Assembly: GCF_003597395.2 (NCBI RefSeq)
Contig: NC_133777.1
Coordinates: forward strand, 5,959,853-6,023,852
Direction: 5' to 3'
DNA from: Chelonoidis abingdonii
Taxonomy: Eukaryota > Chordata > Testudines > Testudinidae
DNA: 64,000 bases
In this document: positions 1 through 10,990 of the stretch, piece after piece
Position numbering within the stretch: the first letter of the stretch is position 1
How the letters are laid out: each line of letters opens with the position of its first letter
Program-made: the position numbers and the translations under genes
Notes under the pieces: model-generated
Database searches by the model: none
Seen by the model: only the letters and a program-made list of their open reading frames with translations
Told to the model about the DNA's origin: nothing

Positions 1-370
1 ACTGACTCTGTAGAAGAACATAAGAACGGCCACACTGGGTCAAACCAATGATCCAGCTAGCCCAGTATCCTGTCTTCCAACAGTGACCAGTGCCAGGTGC
101 TTCAGAGCAAATGAACAGAACAGGGCAATTGTCGAGAGAACCATCTCCTGTTCTCCAGTCCCAGCTTCTGGCAGTTGGAAGTTTAGGGACACTCAGAGAA
201 TGGGGTTGCATCCCTCACCATCTTGGCTATAGCCACTGATGGACCTATCCTCCATGAACTTATCTAATTCTTTTTTGAACCTAGTTAGACTTTTGGCCTT
301 CACAACATCCCCTGGCAACGAGTTCCACGGGTTGACTGTGTGTTGTGTGAAGAAGTAATATTACCCATGT
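1..370 (-). repeat. CR1 LINE fragment, antisense
   Basis: Read on the minus strand, this carries the CR1 3'-region signature: a remnant of the conserved LWNSLP-type C-terminal peptide around 310-335, then the GFKKELDKF-type remnant around 245-290. The same segment, also antisense, recurs at 28444-28940. It is truncated at both ends and by the window edge, and is non-coding. Confidence 0.85.
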
Positions 371-902
371 TAGAACAGAGACCGATGTTCCATCTGGTTT
401 GGTACCTTAGCTCTGACAGTGGCCAAGCACAAATGCTTCAAACCCAAGCTGTGTAACTTGCATAATGTACCAAATAGTGCAATATTGTCCTCTGAAGAGA
501 AATTCCTTCCTGACCCCCAGCTGACTCTGGTGCCTGTAGCATGAGAGTTGATAGCGTGTATTGGTACAGGACTTTATGCTGATTTACAGATAAAACAAGA
601 AGGCCTAGAAGGCCTGGGAAGATCAGAGGCCTGCACATATAGGCAAGGCTGGAATATACCTGAGATATGACCTACCCACCATGGGTCTGTCTGTTAGCCC
701 AGTTGTTACCACCTTATACCAAATGATCCTCCACTAATGATAATTAGTCAGTGTGGCAGCTGCAGCGATGTTACCAGTTCTGAAACTCACTGGGCATAGG
801 TTGATTCTGTCACATGCCACGTCCACGGCTAAAAGCGTGTCCTGTTAGTGCCCCTGAGAGACCTTTGTGCTCTTGTCCCATCTGTCTCTGCTTGCATTGC
901 AG
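1..902 (+). other. CACNA1H: CACNA1H last intron (3' part)
   Basis: Intronic sequence upstream of the terminal CACNA1H exon. It ends in a pyrimidine-rich tract and a CAG acceptor at 900-902. The first ~370 bases are an antisense CR1 fragment. From about 470 to 880 I see nothing beyond ordinary intron sequence. Short ORFs here have no recognisable similarity. Confidence 0.85.
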
Positions 903-2090
903 GAGGCCATTAGAACAGATTCCTTGGATGGGCAGAATACAGATTCCAAGGACAGTCTGCAAGCTGAATCCAGCGAGAGCCTGCAGGCAAAGAAGCAGTC
1001 CCAGAGCAGCTTAGGTCCAGGTTTGCTCCATCTGAGCCCACTCTCCCAGCCGGGCACTCCCCCACATTCCCCGACGTCATCCTCACACCATCGACGCTCG
1101 AGCGTTCGTACCCGCAAGCACACTTACAGCCAGCACAGTATTCCGAGCAGGCCTTCCAGTCAAAACAGCAACCCAGCCAGCCCCGAGAACTCTCTGTTTG
1201 AATCCTCAGACCTGGCTGACGAAGAAGTCAGCCACATAAACAGCTCGGTGAAAGATTGGCAAGAGCAGCCAGAAATCAGGACCCGCTCGGTCTCTCCTTT
1301 CATCTCCCCAGCTTCATCTCTAGTCCCCCTCAAGAACTGCAGCACAGCCAGCCTGGCCGGGAGCAACGGCAGAGACAGAGACTTCAAGAAGTTTTACAGT
1401 GTTGATACTAAAGGGTTCCTGGACAAGCCCAACTGGGCAGACAACCAAAGAAGGCACTCCATCGAGATCTGCCCTTCCATTGACAATGAAGATGGTAGCT
1501 TGGAACAGCCTGCAGAAGGGAAACAAAGGTCTCCTGTTCACGTTCAGTCTGAGTCGGAGTATATCCACGGGGCTCGGAGGAAGAAGAAGATGAGCCCACC
1601 TTGCATTTCTATAGATCCTCCTATGGAGGATGAAAGTGTGGCTTCACGTACCAAAGCCTCTGAGAACAGCATGCTGAGGAGAAGGACCCCGTCTTGCGAA
1701 TCCACCGCGTACAGGGACTCCTTGGACCTGGTCGACAATCAGCCCGGGGAGCAGGCCTCTAAAGCAGAACGGTGGGTCCAGCCCACGTGTCGAGGGGAGC
1801 ACCTGACAATCCCAAACTTCTCCTTCGAGCAGTCTGACCCCAGCTCCTCGAGCAGCCTCTCGGATCTCCTTTCGGACAGCGGCCAGGGCACACCCTCCAG
1901 CGTGGTGTCCAGGGACTCCCGGCCAGACATCGCAGCACTAGAACTGAAAAAGCTGGATCACTTAAAAACTCAGTGCAACAACCCTGAGAAAAACAAAGAG
2001 CTTCTAGGCATTACTAAGAGCCCCATAAGGCGGCACGGACTGGTCCCTATGACTGTTGCAACAGATGAAGACATAGACGAACCAGTATAG
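903..2090 (+). CDS. CACNA1H: CACNA1H terminal exon (T-type calcium channel alpha-1H, C-terminal tail)
   Basis: This encodes the last 395 residues of the pore-forming subunit of the low-voltage-activated CaV3.2 channel, a plasma-membrane protein giving T-type current in neurons, heart and endocrine cells. Only the cytoplasmic tail is present; the four six-helix repeats lie left of the window. The exon starts after the AG at 901-902, in frame 0, and ends at TAG 2088-2090. The tail matches the human CACNA1H C-terminus in order: SVRTRKHTYSQH near exon residue 65, a FLDKP segment near 171, ARRKKKMSPPCIS near 223, LRRRTPSCE near 258, EHLTIPNF near 298, and a final acidic D-E-P-V where human ends D-D-P-V. 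These blocks distinguish it from CACNA1G and CACNA1I. The tail is Ser/Pro-rich, low complexity between blocks, and consistent with a phosphorylated regulatory region. A Met codon upstream at 867 is intronic and is not the start. Confidence 0.95.
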   Translation, partial: EAIRTDSLDGQNTDSKDSLQAESSESLQAKKQSQSSLGPGLLHLSPLSQPGTPPHSPTSSSHHRRSSVRTRKHTYSQHSIPSRPSSQNSNPASPENSLFESSDLADEEVSHINSSVKDWQEQPEIRTRSVSPFISPASSLVPLKNCSTASLAGSNGRDRDFKKFYSVDTKGFLDKPNWADNQRRHSIEICPSIDNEDGSLEQPAEGKQRSPVHVQSESEYIHGARRKKKMSPPCISIDPPMEDESVASRTKASENSMLRRRTPSCESTAYRDSLDLVDNQPGEQASKAERWVQPTCRGEHLTIPNFSFEQSDPSSSSSLSDLLSDSGQGTPSSVVSRDSRPDIAALELKKLDHLKTQCNNPEKNKELLGITKSPIRRHGLVPMTVATDEDIDEPV

Positions 2091-3800
2091 CTTTGTAGGG
2101 GCGGGAAAGGGAAGTCTCAAGGGCTGACACCGATGTGGTTTTGAAACAGCACCCCTGTGCGGAAGGGACTGCAAAGCCACATGTTCGTGGCTGATTTTTC
2201 CCCCCCAGTCACTTGTTCCTAAGCGCTGTTGGGGATGGGTTTGCAAAAAATAATACGGAAATGACACAAGGTGCAGGGCGGGGGAGGGGGATATGTAAAC
2301 GTGTTTCTTTTCTAAAGGGAAGATGGAGTTGCTTTTTTTTTTTTCCCAGGTGGCCTCAATCACATTGATTTGGGTTCGGGCTGTGTTCGTTTGTTTTGTT
2401 TTTGTTTTTGTTTTTTAAATGTTCTCGACTTTTAAACCGGCACCATTTATTGTGCGGAGACGCCGCAGTATGCAGACGTGCCCAGGAGATGGGAGCTGTA
2501 CATTGTCTGTCTACCGGCAGTGATATAAATAGAAATGATGTATTTGTGAGATACAAAAGCTACAAAAACCCCACAAAAAAATACCCACAAAAAACTCTCT
2601 CTTCATAATGCACATATTTTTATAGGGAAGCGATACTGTTTTTTGCATTACGTCCGACTCCCCAAACAGGAGGTGTTTTCTTGGGTTTTATGTGGAAGTA
2701 ATTATTAAGGCTGGTTTTTTCCCCAAATGTTTCTCTTCTTTCTTTGCTTTCATTCTTCTTTTCTCTCCTTCCTCTTTTCTCCCTCCACAATCATCCTGCT
2801 GGCTTCTATTCACAGCTGATGCTTTTTTGAAGTCTCTCTTTCCATTTATTTTACTTTGGTACTTTAGAGGATGTCCTCTCTAAAGAAAAAAAATAACCAA
2901 ATCACTACTGAATTGTAGCCAGTGCAATAATAAGTTATTCATTCTTGTCTGTACAAACTGTCCTTTTTTACTTTTAATTTTATTTTTTTTGCTTTTACTG
3001 AATTCAGGTTAAATGTTGCAATAATCTGAACTAATGTGCACAAGCAAAGCTTCTGGAGTTTAAAAAAGAAAAGAGAAAAAAAAGAAATTTACAGAGAGAT
3101 AAAGGAAAAAAGAAAACAAATAAATAGTAAATTATTTAAGAAATGTATTTTGTTTACTGCAGTCAAAGTAAATTATTGATACAGTATGTAAAGATTTTAA
3201 GAGTTGTCTTAGATGATGTTCTTTGTAAGCATTTAAGATAATGATTTGTTTTCTTCATAGCGTGATGCCTTTGAAAAGAAGGTGAGATCAGTAATTGTAT
3301 CATTTGCATCTTTGTGTTCCTTGTCCCTACACACACACACACAGAGCCACACAAGCCCACTAGCACTCTCAATCCATGTGGAAAGGCCTCTTTTCACTAG
3401 CAGCATAGGATCAACATGAAGCCACTAGCAGAATTAAAGTCATTTATTAACACCCCCAACCTGTATTTTTATTTTTCCTTTTTTAATCTTCTTTCCTCCC
3501 CCACTCTCCATCCCAACCCCCTTTCTCCATGCGACGGCTCCGCCAATGGAAAGCTGCTGCTGCTGCTTAATGAAACAATAAACCAGACAAACACCACGCT
3601 AGGGTGCAGGGTAAAATCAAGCGCCAGGCGGCCGCGACGGTGACAGCAGCAGCAAAATAATAATTCTCTCTCTTTTTTTTTTCCGTTCCATGCCGCCTCA
3701 TATTTATGCATTCACGTATATCTTCTGTTATTTATGCATTCATTACTCAGAAAAAAATGTATCTTGTTTCACATATATTAAACTGTATAAACTGGACGCG
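2091..3800 (+). other. CACNA1H: CACNA1H 3' UTR (probable extent)
   Basis: AT-rich, largely repeat-free sequence follows the stop codon, with T-runs, A-rich tracts and a short (CA)n near 3331-3345. Candidate polyadenylation signals are AATAAA at 3577-3582 and ATTAAA at 3777-3782. A transposon begins near 3978, so the transcript probably ends around 3.8 kb. A duplicated TTTATGCATTCA motif (3703-3714 and 3731-3742) lies just before the second signal. The end is inferred from sequence signals only. Confidence 0.6.
3777..3782 (+). terminator. candidate poly(A) signal ATTAAA of CACNA1H
   Basis: An ATTAAA hexamer in an AT-rich context at the end of the repeat-free 3' UTR. AATAAA at 3577-3582 is an alternative upstream signal. 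No cDNA evidence is available here. Confidence 0.4.
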
Positions 3801-3977
3801 TGGCTTGACTTTCTGCTACACGGTCAGAATTAGCTGTTCTGCCAAATCCGGACATGTGCCAGTCCTGCAGCCCTCACTCCAGTGAGTAGTCCTGTTGACC
3901 TCCTTATCAATGAGGATTGTGGGACAGTGGTGGCTGAAGACACAGCTGCCCCCCTGCTTGTGTCCACATCCCCATCA

Positions 3978-4356
3978 CGCCGGTTCCCAAATTTTTGCCA
4001 GCACAACCCCATTTGGATGACGTATTTCCTGGGGACCCCAGACTGCATGAAGAATGCCGTTTGGAAGAACAAAATGGCATCCTTGTCTAGTGACCTCGCA
4101 TGCACCCTACGTGCCAGGTCACGCTGTGCGACGCAAAATGGCGTCCTCCTTGTCTAGTGACCTCGCATGCACCCTACGTGCATGGTCACGCTGTGCGATG
4201 CAAAATGGCGTCCTCCTTGTCTAGTGACCTCGCATGTCTAGTGAGGTCACAGGGCGCGAAGCAAAATGGCATCCTCCAGACAGGAGGGATCGCCGCCATC
4301 CCATCTGCTGATGGCACGACCCCATTTGGGGTTACGACCCACAATTTGGGAACCAT
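3978..4356. mobile_element. hAT-like non-autonomous element with internal tandem repeat
   Basis: The ends are inverted: GGTTCCCAAATTT at 3982-3994 against AATTTGGGAACC at 4343-4354, with further match inward (ACCCCATTTGG-type). This TIR resembles the CAGTGGTTCCCAAA termini of hAT elements. No clear 8-bp target duplication remains, so it is old. It contains the tandem array at 4071-4280. There is no transposase ORF. Confidence 0.65.
4071..4280. repeat. 61-67 bp tandem repeat, three units plus a partial
   Basis: Units start with AAAATGGC at 4071, 4135, 4202 and 4263. Each carries CTTGTCTAGTGACCTCGCATG. Unit lengths are 64, 67 and 61 bases, and the fourth is partial. The third unit has a local rearrangement (CTAGTGAGGTCAC). 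The array lies wholly inside the hAT-like element. Confidence 0.85.
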
Positions 4357-4639
4357 TGCTCTATAATAGGAGTGTCTTTCCCAGCATCCCTTTCAGTTTG
4401 CAGCTCCAAGCAGCTGCGGCTCAAAAGGGCCCATTTTGCCAGTGGCAGCTGCCTCCATCCAGAACCTGTCACATTTCCTTTTTCTTATGGTTGAGAAGAT
4501 GGCATGTTTGCACAGGACTGCTAACTAGGGTCTACTCATGTGAGTAAGGTTTGCAGGACCTGGTTCCAAATTGCCTTTCCCCCAGCTATCACTGGCATCA
4601 AGTATTCTTAAACCAGTTCCAAGCTGCACTCATCTATAG

Positions 4640-5215
4640 CAATGCTGAACCAATGCGCAAATCCCTTAGCTAGCGGGAGGAGCCTTTCCATATGTTCCGG
4701 CACCTCCGTGCCATCATTACACGTAGGCTGCCTCCGAGCACCTGTGTTGTGTAATTAAAAAGCAGTTAGGATTAGTGTAAATAATGATCCCAGCTCAGCG
4801 GGATGGCGAGGACTTCCAAAAATGCACCATAAAAGTAATTATTAATAGCACTTTGGGGACAGTGACACACTCCCTTGATTGCAAATTAACCAACAGACTG
4901 GAAAAGCAAAAGCTCTCTGTTCTGAAATGAATTCAGCTTTAAGGCAAATGCCACGTCCTGGTATATCCCATTTTTTCCCCTCCAAGCAGCTGTGCGTTAC
5001 AGCATTTGGCTGTAATGATTGGGCTTCATTGTAAAAGACAATATTCCCCCTCTGACGCTCCCCCTAAAAACAAATGCGAGGAAAGAATATCCCCCCCTTG
5101 TGTTGTCTGTGGATTTGTAATTACAGCTCTGCATCATTAGAAGACTAAGAGGTTTGCTCGTCAAACAAGGCAAATGGATCAATTCCTCACACTGCTCGTG
5201 TTCTGGCATGACAGC
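4640..5215. other. repeat-free AT-rich block, possible conserved non-coding element
   Basis: No coding potential or recognised repeat. Several homeodomain-type TAAT cores occur, for example in GTAATTATTAATAGC near 4835-4849. It is called on composition and motif density only; cross-species alignment would decide. Confidence 0.25.
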
Positions 5216-5578
5216 TGACACCTGAGCTCCGCAGGGCCAGATTCGGCCACGGTGCTGCAGTCGCTACTGCTGAGACCAACCCGTGTGTGACGGGCCGGAG
5301 GGGAAACGGGGGGATGTGGAGGGAGGAAGAGAAAAGGAGGAGGACTGGGAGGGCGACTAATGGATAGGAAAGTGGGATCTGGGGGGAACTGACAGATTTG
5401 GATTCCGGGGGTAGCTATTGGGAGTTCAAAAGGGCCCATTCACATATTGCTGTGAAGTTTCCTCAGGTGACTTACCTCATCAGTTTAGATGGGGCCAGGC
5501 TGGAGCCCTGAAAAGCAACAGGAGCTGAGGAGGGGGAGCCAGTCTAGCTGCCTCTATAGGGGCTGCTGCTCCATCAGA

Positions 5579-5789
5579 GGGTATGTCTACATGGCAGTCA
5601 CGGAGCAGTGAAGCTGTGGCAGTGCAGACTAGCCGCCTGAGTAATTACCCAGGGTCTGGTGCAGGCTGCTCTGAAGCCCGGCTGCTGCAGCTTCACGGGG
5701 CTGGTACCCGAGCTGGCTGGATTAAAGCTAGCTCTGGCAAGGCTACACCAGCTGCAATCACATCCCATGATGGCAGTGTAGACAGACCC
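5579..5789. mobile_element. short TIR element (MITE), GGGTATGTCTACA family
   Basis: The left end GGGTATGTCTACATGGCAGT is mirrored by the right end, whose reverse complement begins GGGTCTGTCTACACTGCCAT. It is 211 bases with no transposase. The TIR family recurs at 9734, 50250 and 53135. Confidence 0.75.
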
Positions 5790-6839
5790 ACCGAAGGCAA
5801 GGTGGAAACAGGAGCCCATCAGCGGAGCTGGAGCTGCCAACCGCTGTGGCGGGAGATCAACCTCTCCAGGCAAGAAGGGAGAGTCAGCCAGGAGTTACAG
5901 ACAAGGGAAGAGACAGAGACGGGGTGGGGGAGAGAGCAGGTGTGTGGGAGGGGAGACCTGGGGTGCTCGTTTCAGATTCTAGCCATAATGTGCAGCGACG
6001 CTGATCCCAAACCCCAGGCCCAGGGCAGACCCCCACATGAAGGCATCAGTGCCGTGGTGCAGGTGTGACACCGTGTCTGCCTGACTCACTGAAGTTGCAG
6101 AATCAGATAACTAACCTCAAATGCAGCCCTTTGCTCAGACCCAGATTCCCCCTTGACAGGTCCTGGTCCTGAAAATCCACCCGTAGAGCTGCAGCACAGC
6201 AGGGCAAGCAGCTCAGGGGCAGGGTTAGGGTCCACCAGGAGGAGGGCTGATGTGTGTACCATGTAGAATGGCTTTCTGGCAGTGAGCTCCACAGCCCCAC
6301 AGTGTCCCATCTGTGGGGTCTCTGCTGTATGCTGAACTAGAGTTTGCATGTGTCTGTTGGAAAAGTGGCCTTTTAATACACTGACTGCTTTTACCTGCCC
6401 TGTTCCTTATTTATCATCTGCCCTGGGGCACTCTCTCCTTTGTCTTGTTAATGAGTTGATTCCATTACTGAGTAATTCACAAGGAACAGGTGGTACATTG
6501 ACCCAAAGGCTATCACAGCAGTGCATGGCAAGTGTGTTCCTAGGACAGGGGGGCATGTGTTTCTTTTCCCCCCCTACAACTTCTGTGCTGGGCTGAAGGA
6601 GCTTAAACCAGGGCAGTAGTTATCAGCTGTGGCTGAGGTGTTCACTGTTATTTTATAAATTATTATAAATAATTGTGATTTTCTTATTGTTCACATTGCG
6701 ATCATGCCTGTACAAACGCAGAACAAAAAGACAGTCCTTGCCCTGTGTTCAGGACTCGCTCAGGGATACTGTTAGCAGTGGCCAAAAGCTAAGTTGGAAA
6801 TGCTTACTGCTGGGTATTGACAATGCCCCCATCCCTTAA

Positions 6840-7240
6840 AACTCGCTACACTCGTTCCTAGGTAGGTGATGCTGGGGTCATTATACCTAAGTTAAAGCCA
6901 GGGAAACTGAGGCAGGTAAGCCCTATGTTTTCAAAAGTGTCCACTCATTTTCGGTGCCTCCATTTTGGGGAGTCCAGCTTGAGACACTGAGGGCCTGATG
7001 CTTCACAGGTTGCTGTTCTGATTGACTTCATGGGGAGCTGTGGGCTTTCCACAGAGCTGAAAGTCTGACCCTGATTGTACCAAGTTTGGGGCTCCCAGTG
7101 TTAATGGGCACTTACGGAAAGATACAAGCCTCAGTCACTTGCCCAGGGCCACCCTGCATCAATGGCAGAGTGAGGACTAATATCCATGAATCCCATCTCC
7201 CACCTCTCTGCTCTGTCCCCTAAGCCACGCTCTACGAAAT
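6840..7240 (-). repeat. MIR-like SINE, antisense, interrupted
   Basis: GGGAAACTGAGGCAGGTAAG at 6901-6920 and CAGTCACTTGCCCAGGGCCACC at 7131-7152 are antisense MIR core motifs. Between them lies a hairpin-type insert (about 6925-7110) whose ends read as 'fraction of TTTCAAAAGTG' type short elements. No gene is present. Confidence 0.65.
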
Positions 7241-8010
7241 GGAGAGAGCAGCTTGGTGTGTTTGAAATTGCAGTTCCTCCTTTTAGTGAGTTTGGCTTGA
7301 CTGCAATGCTGTTAATAAATGCTGAGGGCTTTGAAGCAGATGTAGGAAGCTGTAAGCACCAACCTGACAAGTGGCTCATGTTACAGTGTCACTCGATAGA
7401 CGTGAACAAACACTTGTGAACGTGTTATGACTACAAGAAGAAAGAAGGTAAAAACACCGGGAACGGAACAGGAGCAAGGTGTTTGGAAATGGACTGAGAT
7501 CGTCTGAAATCGAGATGGCGAAAAGGCCTACAAACCTTCCTTTTGCCCTACGCCTTTCCCAAAACATTTTTCCCATGACTAACGATGAACAATGTATGGT
7601 AACCAGCTAGAACAACACTGGAGGAAAGAGAAAATGAAGTCACAGGAGATAACAAAGCAGCTTAATGATGTGGAGGCATGACCGATGCATCTGAAACTGG
7701 TATAGGACAGATTCGGGGAGAAATGGTAAAGGTCAGTGATAGCCTTTATCTTGGCTAACTCACAACTTGTGGAGCAGAGGCATTTCTTTAGGATCACCCA
7801 GGTTTTGTTGGTAACTTCTTCTTACAAGAGTTTTATCGCTGGGTTATAAAAGTCAATTCAAAGCAGGAACTTCTGGCATTATAAGGTCTTGGCCCAGAAA
7901 GGAAAATGTTGTTAGGTTTTTTTAGGAAAAAAAAAAGAAGTAAATAAATAAAAATAAGTCTTGCCATTTAACCACCAAGCTGTAAGAACGTGAAGCAAAA
8001 TGGGTTTCTA

Positions 8011-8280
8011 AGGCCATGCCTGTACATACAGAGGGGCTGTTGCCACGCGTGTGATGAAGACACCATATGTACTGAGGTGAGAGAACTTTCCCGTCAGCAT
8101 AAAAAAACCCACCTCCACAAGCGGCAGAAGCTATGTCGGTAGGCGAAGCTCTCCCACCGACATACTGCTGTGCACATGGCCACTCATGTTGGTGAAACTC
8201 ATGTCGCTCGAGGGGTGGTTTAGTCGCACACCTTAGCGACGTAAGTTATGCTGATATAGGCTATGGGATAGACAGAGCCT
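8011..8280. mobile_element. degenerate TIR element (MITE)
   Basis: Ends are AGGCCATGCCTGTACAT and, in reverse complement, AGGCTCTGTCTATCCCAT. The interior has self-complementary GACATA/TATGTCGG segments around 8150-8215. It matches a turtle MITE family that I recognise by its alternating CGACATA motifs. Non-coding. Confidence 0.65.
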
Positions 8281-8824
8281 AAAAGTTCACTTTCCAATCC
8301 CACTTGTATAACTTTTCAATGGTTTTTATGAGTGTGTTTAAGCTGAAACCCTTGTGACCGATGAAGATTCACTGGCCAGTCTAGCTGAGTTCTCAAAAGC
8401 AAAACCAAGAATGAAACGCTCTGAATTCATTAACTGATCAGACCATCCACTGTCGCCAGTCCAGTAAGGACTGTTAAGGGCTAGTTATGGGGCCAACGTT
8501 GTGCTGATCCTTACCAGGTTGATCAACATGAATATACGAGTCCTGAATGTGGATTTATTACATTTGCTTATTCAAACTGCTGATTTGTTACATTTGGAAA
8601 GCAAACCGGGTGGGGTCTTTTCTTTGGGTCTTGTGCAGATGTGACTGAGAGTCGGGTTATGCTACATGTGTCTGCCTAGAGCCAAATGGCTGGAAGTTGA
8701 TGCTAAATAAATCAAGGTTGGAAATAAGGTGCAAATCTTTAACCGGGAGGGTGATTAGCCATGGGACAACTTAGCTAGGGAGGGGGTAGATTCTCCGTTC
8801 CTTAAGTCTTTCAATCAACACTGT

Positions 8825-9073
8825 GGGTATGGCTACACTGGCACTTTACAGAGCTGCAACTTTCGCGCTCAGGGGTGTGAAAAAACACCCCTCTGAGCGC
8901 TGCAAGATACAGCGCTGTAAAGCCTCAGTGTAATCTGTGCCGCAGCGCTGGGAGCATGGCTACACCCGTAGAGGATGTGGTTTACATGCAGCGCTGGGGT
9001 CTCTCCCAGTGCTGGCGCTCCAACCACACTCGCACTCCAAAGCACTGCCGAAATGTCAAGTGTAGCCATACCC
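8825..9073. mobile_element. TIR element (MITE) with perfect GGGTATGGCTACAC ends
   Basis: A perfect 14-bp terminal inverted repeat: GGGTATGGCTACAC at 8825-8838 and GTGTAGCCATACCC at 9060-9073. The interior repeats CAGCGCTG and can fold on itself. It is 249 bases with no ORF of interest. No convincing target duplication. Confidence 0.85.
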
Positions 9074-9099
9074 TGGATGTCTTTGGGGAAGCTGGGCAG

Positions 9100-9225
9100 G
9101 AGGTCAGCTAGATGTTATGAGCTTGATACCAGAATCACTGGCTGGATCTCTGCCCTATGCTATGCAGGAGGTCAGACTGGTTGATCATAGAGGTTCTTTC
9201 TGGCCTTAAAACTTAGGAACCTGTA
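9100..9225 (+). repeat. CR1 LINE 3' end, sense
   Basis: Carries the CR1 3'-terminal motif GGAGGTCAGACTGGTTGATC followed by TTCTGGCCTTAAAACTTAGG (9167-9217). The short upstream part is degenerate. The same tail is seen at 46380-46452 and, antisense, at 20214-20290. Confidence 0.75.
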
Positions 9226-9733
9226 TTTTGTACATGACCTTTCTTACACACACAATGAAAAATCATAACAAAACTGGACCTGGAGACACTAATTTTCCAC
9301 CTGGATTTAAGCAGATCTCCATTATTTATTTATTTTTGCAAGGCCAGTTATTTGCATCCTCACTTTCAACCAATCGACACTGGGCAAATAATTTTAACCA
9401 GTTCAGCTAAACCAATTCTAAAACCAGACAGAGACATAGCATGGACCTGATTTGACTCTCTTCTCACGGAACAGATGTCTGTGAGTGACGCAGCTGGAAA
9501 TCTGGCCTCCATCTGAATCCAGGATCTGACAGAGTTTTTGAAAATCATTTTGGGAGGGAAAAAAATTATCCACCTGTTTTTGAACCTCCGGGAAAGTTTG
9601 GTTTGGATAGAGGGTCAGACTGGGTCGGGGCAGGGGTTAATCTCAGCCTGTTTGTCCAGCCAAAGGATTAAATCTTGCCATACAAGCATAGTGGACTCTT
9701 CTTCTTGTTCCTGGGCAGCTTATCAGCATGCTA

Positions 9734-10019
9734 AGGGTACGCCCACGATGCAGCTGGGAGCCTGCTTCCCAGGTTAGGTAGACACGCACTCTGCTCAGGC
9801 TAGTGCACTACAAACAGCTGGGTGGCTGGGTGTAGTACAGGTGGGAACTGAGGCTATCCGCCCAAGTGCAGAGCTGCCCCATCCCCTGGGTACATACTCA
9901 GGTAGCTTGCCCAAGCCACCGCTTGTGCCACCCCTAGCTACGCTGCTATTTTTAGCGCACTAGCTCAAACGGAGCTAGCACGTGTCTGTCTGGTCATGCT
10001 GGGAAGCACGCTCCCAGCA
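9734..10019. mobile_element. TIR element (MITE), right terminus lost
   Basis: Starts AGGGTACGCCCACGATGCAG. The interior has long inverted arms: GCTGGGAGCCTGCTTCCC at 9753-9770 against GGGAAGCACGCTCCCAGC at 10001-10018. The terminal GTAGACATACCC-type end is missing on the right. Non-coding. Confidence 0.7.
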
Positions 10020-10837
10020 AAGACATCCCCTAAGATACTCCTCCAATGAGGACTCTTGTTGTTGACAAGGCCTCAGCACCTAAGACATCCCACAGCAACA
10101 GAATATCAGCCAGACGCTCCGCTACCAATTCTTCACCTGCACTCACCATTTCAATTCGTCAGCTGCTTTAACTCCCCGAGGGAAATGCTCCAGGCTGGGA
10201 AAGCTGAGCTCCAAGGGGAGACTTGGCTCTTGACTTTGTGCAGCACAATTGGCAACATGCTGTGGCCTCCTAAAGCTCTGTGTTGTTCAGATGGCTCATC
10301 AGCTTCGAAGCACTTAATTCACAAGGCTGCGCTGAGAGCCCCTGACACAGGGGTATTTAATCCAGAAGTGAAGAGGTGTTTAATTGAACTCTAGCGCCAG
10401 TGGGAAAGCTTCACAAGTTGAAATTGCTTAGTTACATGTTCCGTTGGCCTTAGCATCTGTCCGAGCGAGTTGACAAACAGGCTCTCCACCCATGCTCCAG
10501 CTACCTGCCTTTCCAAGGCCTGCCTTGACCACAACAGATGCCAGCGAGTGAAGCTGTCGAGTCCAGTCGAACGTTTGCCGCGTCCCACTCGCACCTCTCT
10601 CTGAGCTTTGCTGCTTTCCATGGTCCCAGCCAGAGGAGATGGGTCTGATTTTAGGAGTGTTGTCATGAGCGAAAAACAAAGCATCTGAAAGTAGTTGCAG
10701 GAGCTGCTTTTGTGACCCAAAGAACTACTGTGACAGCGAGTCCATTTGATTGCAAGTAGAGAAATAATTTTAAACCAGATTTTGTTCAGATGTGATTCTA
10801 AGATACTTATAGGGTCCCTCATTACTGTAGTATCAGA

Positions 10838-10990
10838 ACACCCCTGGGAGGTAGGGAATTGCTGTTATCCCCATACTACATAGTGGCTCTGTGCCTCAGT
10901 TTCCCTGAGTGACTTGCCTCAGGTGAAGCACATAGCAGACCAGGGACTTGAACCCAGGTCGCACTGGTGCCTAACCACTGGACCATTCTT
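10838..10990 (-). repeat. MIR-like SINE, antisense
   Basis: Contains GTGCCTCAGTTTCCCTGAGTGACTTGCC and a degraded B-box complement around 10945-10965 (GACTTGAACCCAGG). The order fits a tRNA-derived SINE read on the minus strand. Confidence 0.7.

Noticed and set aside
867..902. Met at 867 as a start for the CACNA1H frame
   Set aside because: The 12 codons before 903 are the intronic pyrimidine tract and acceptor; the exon is internal to a large channel gene.
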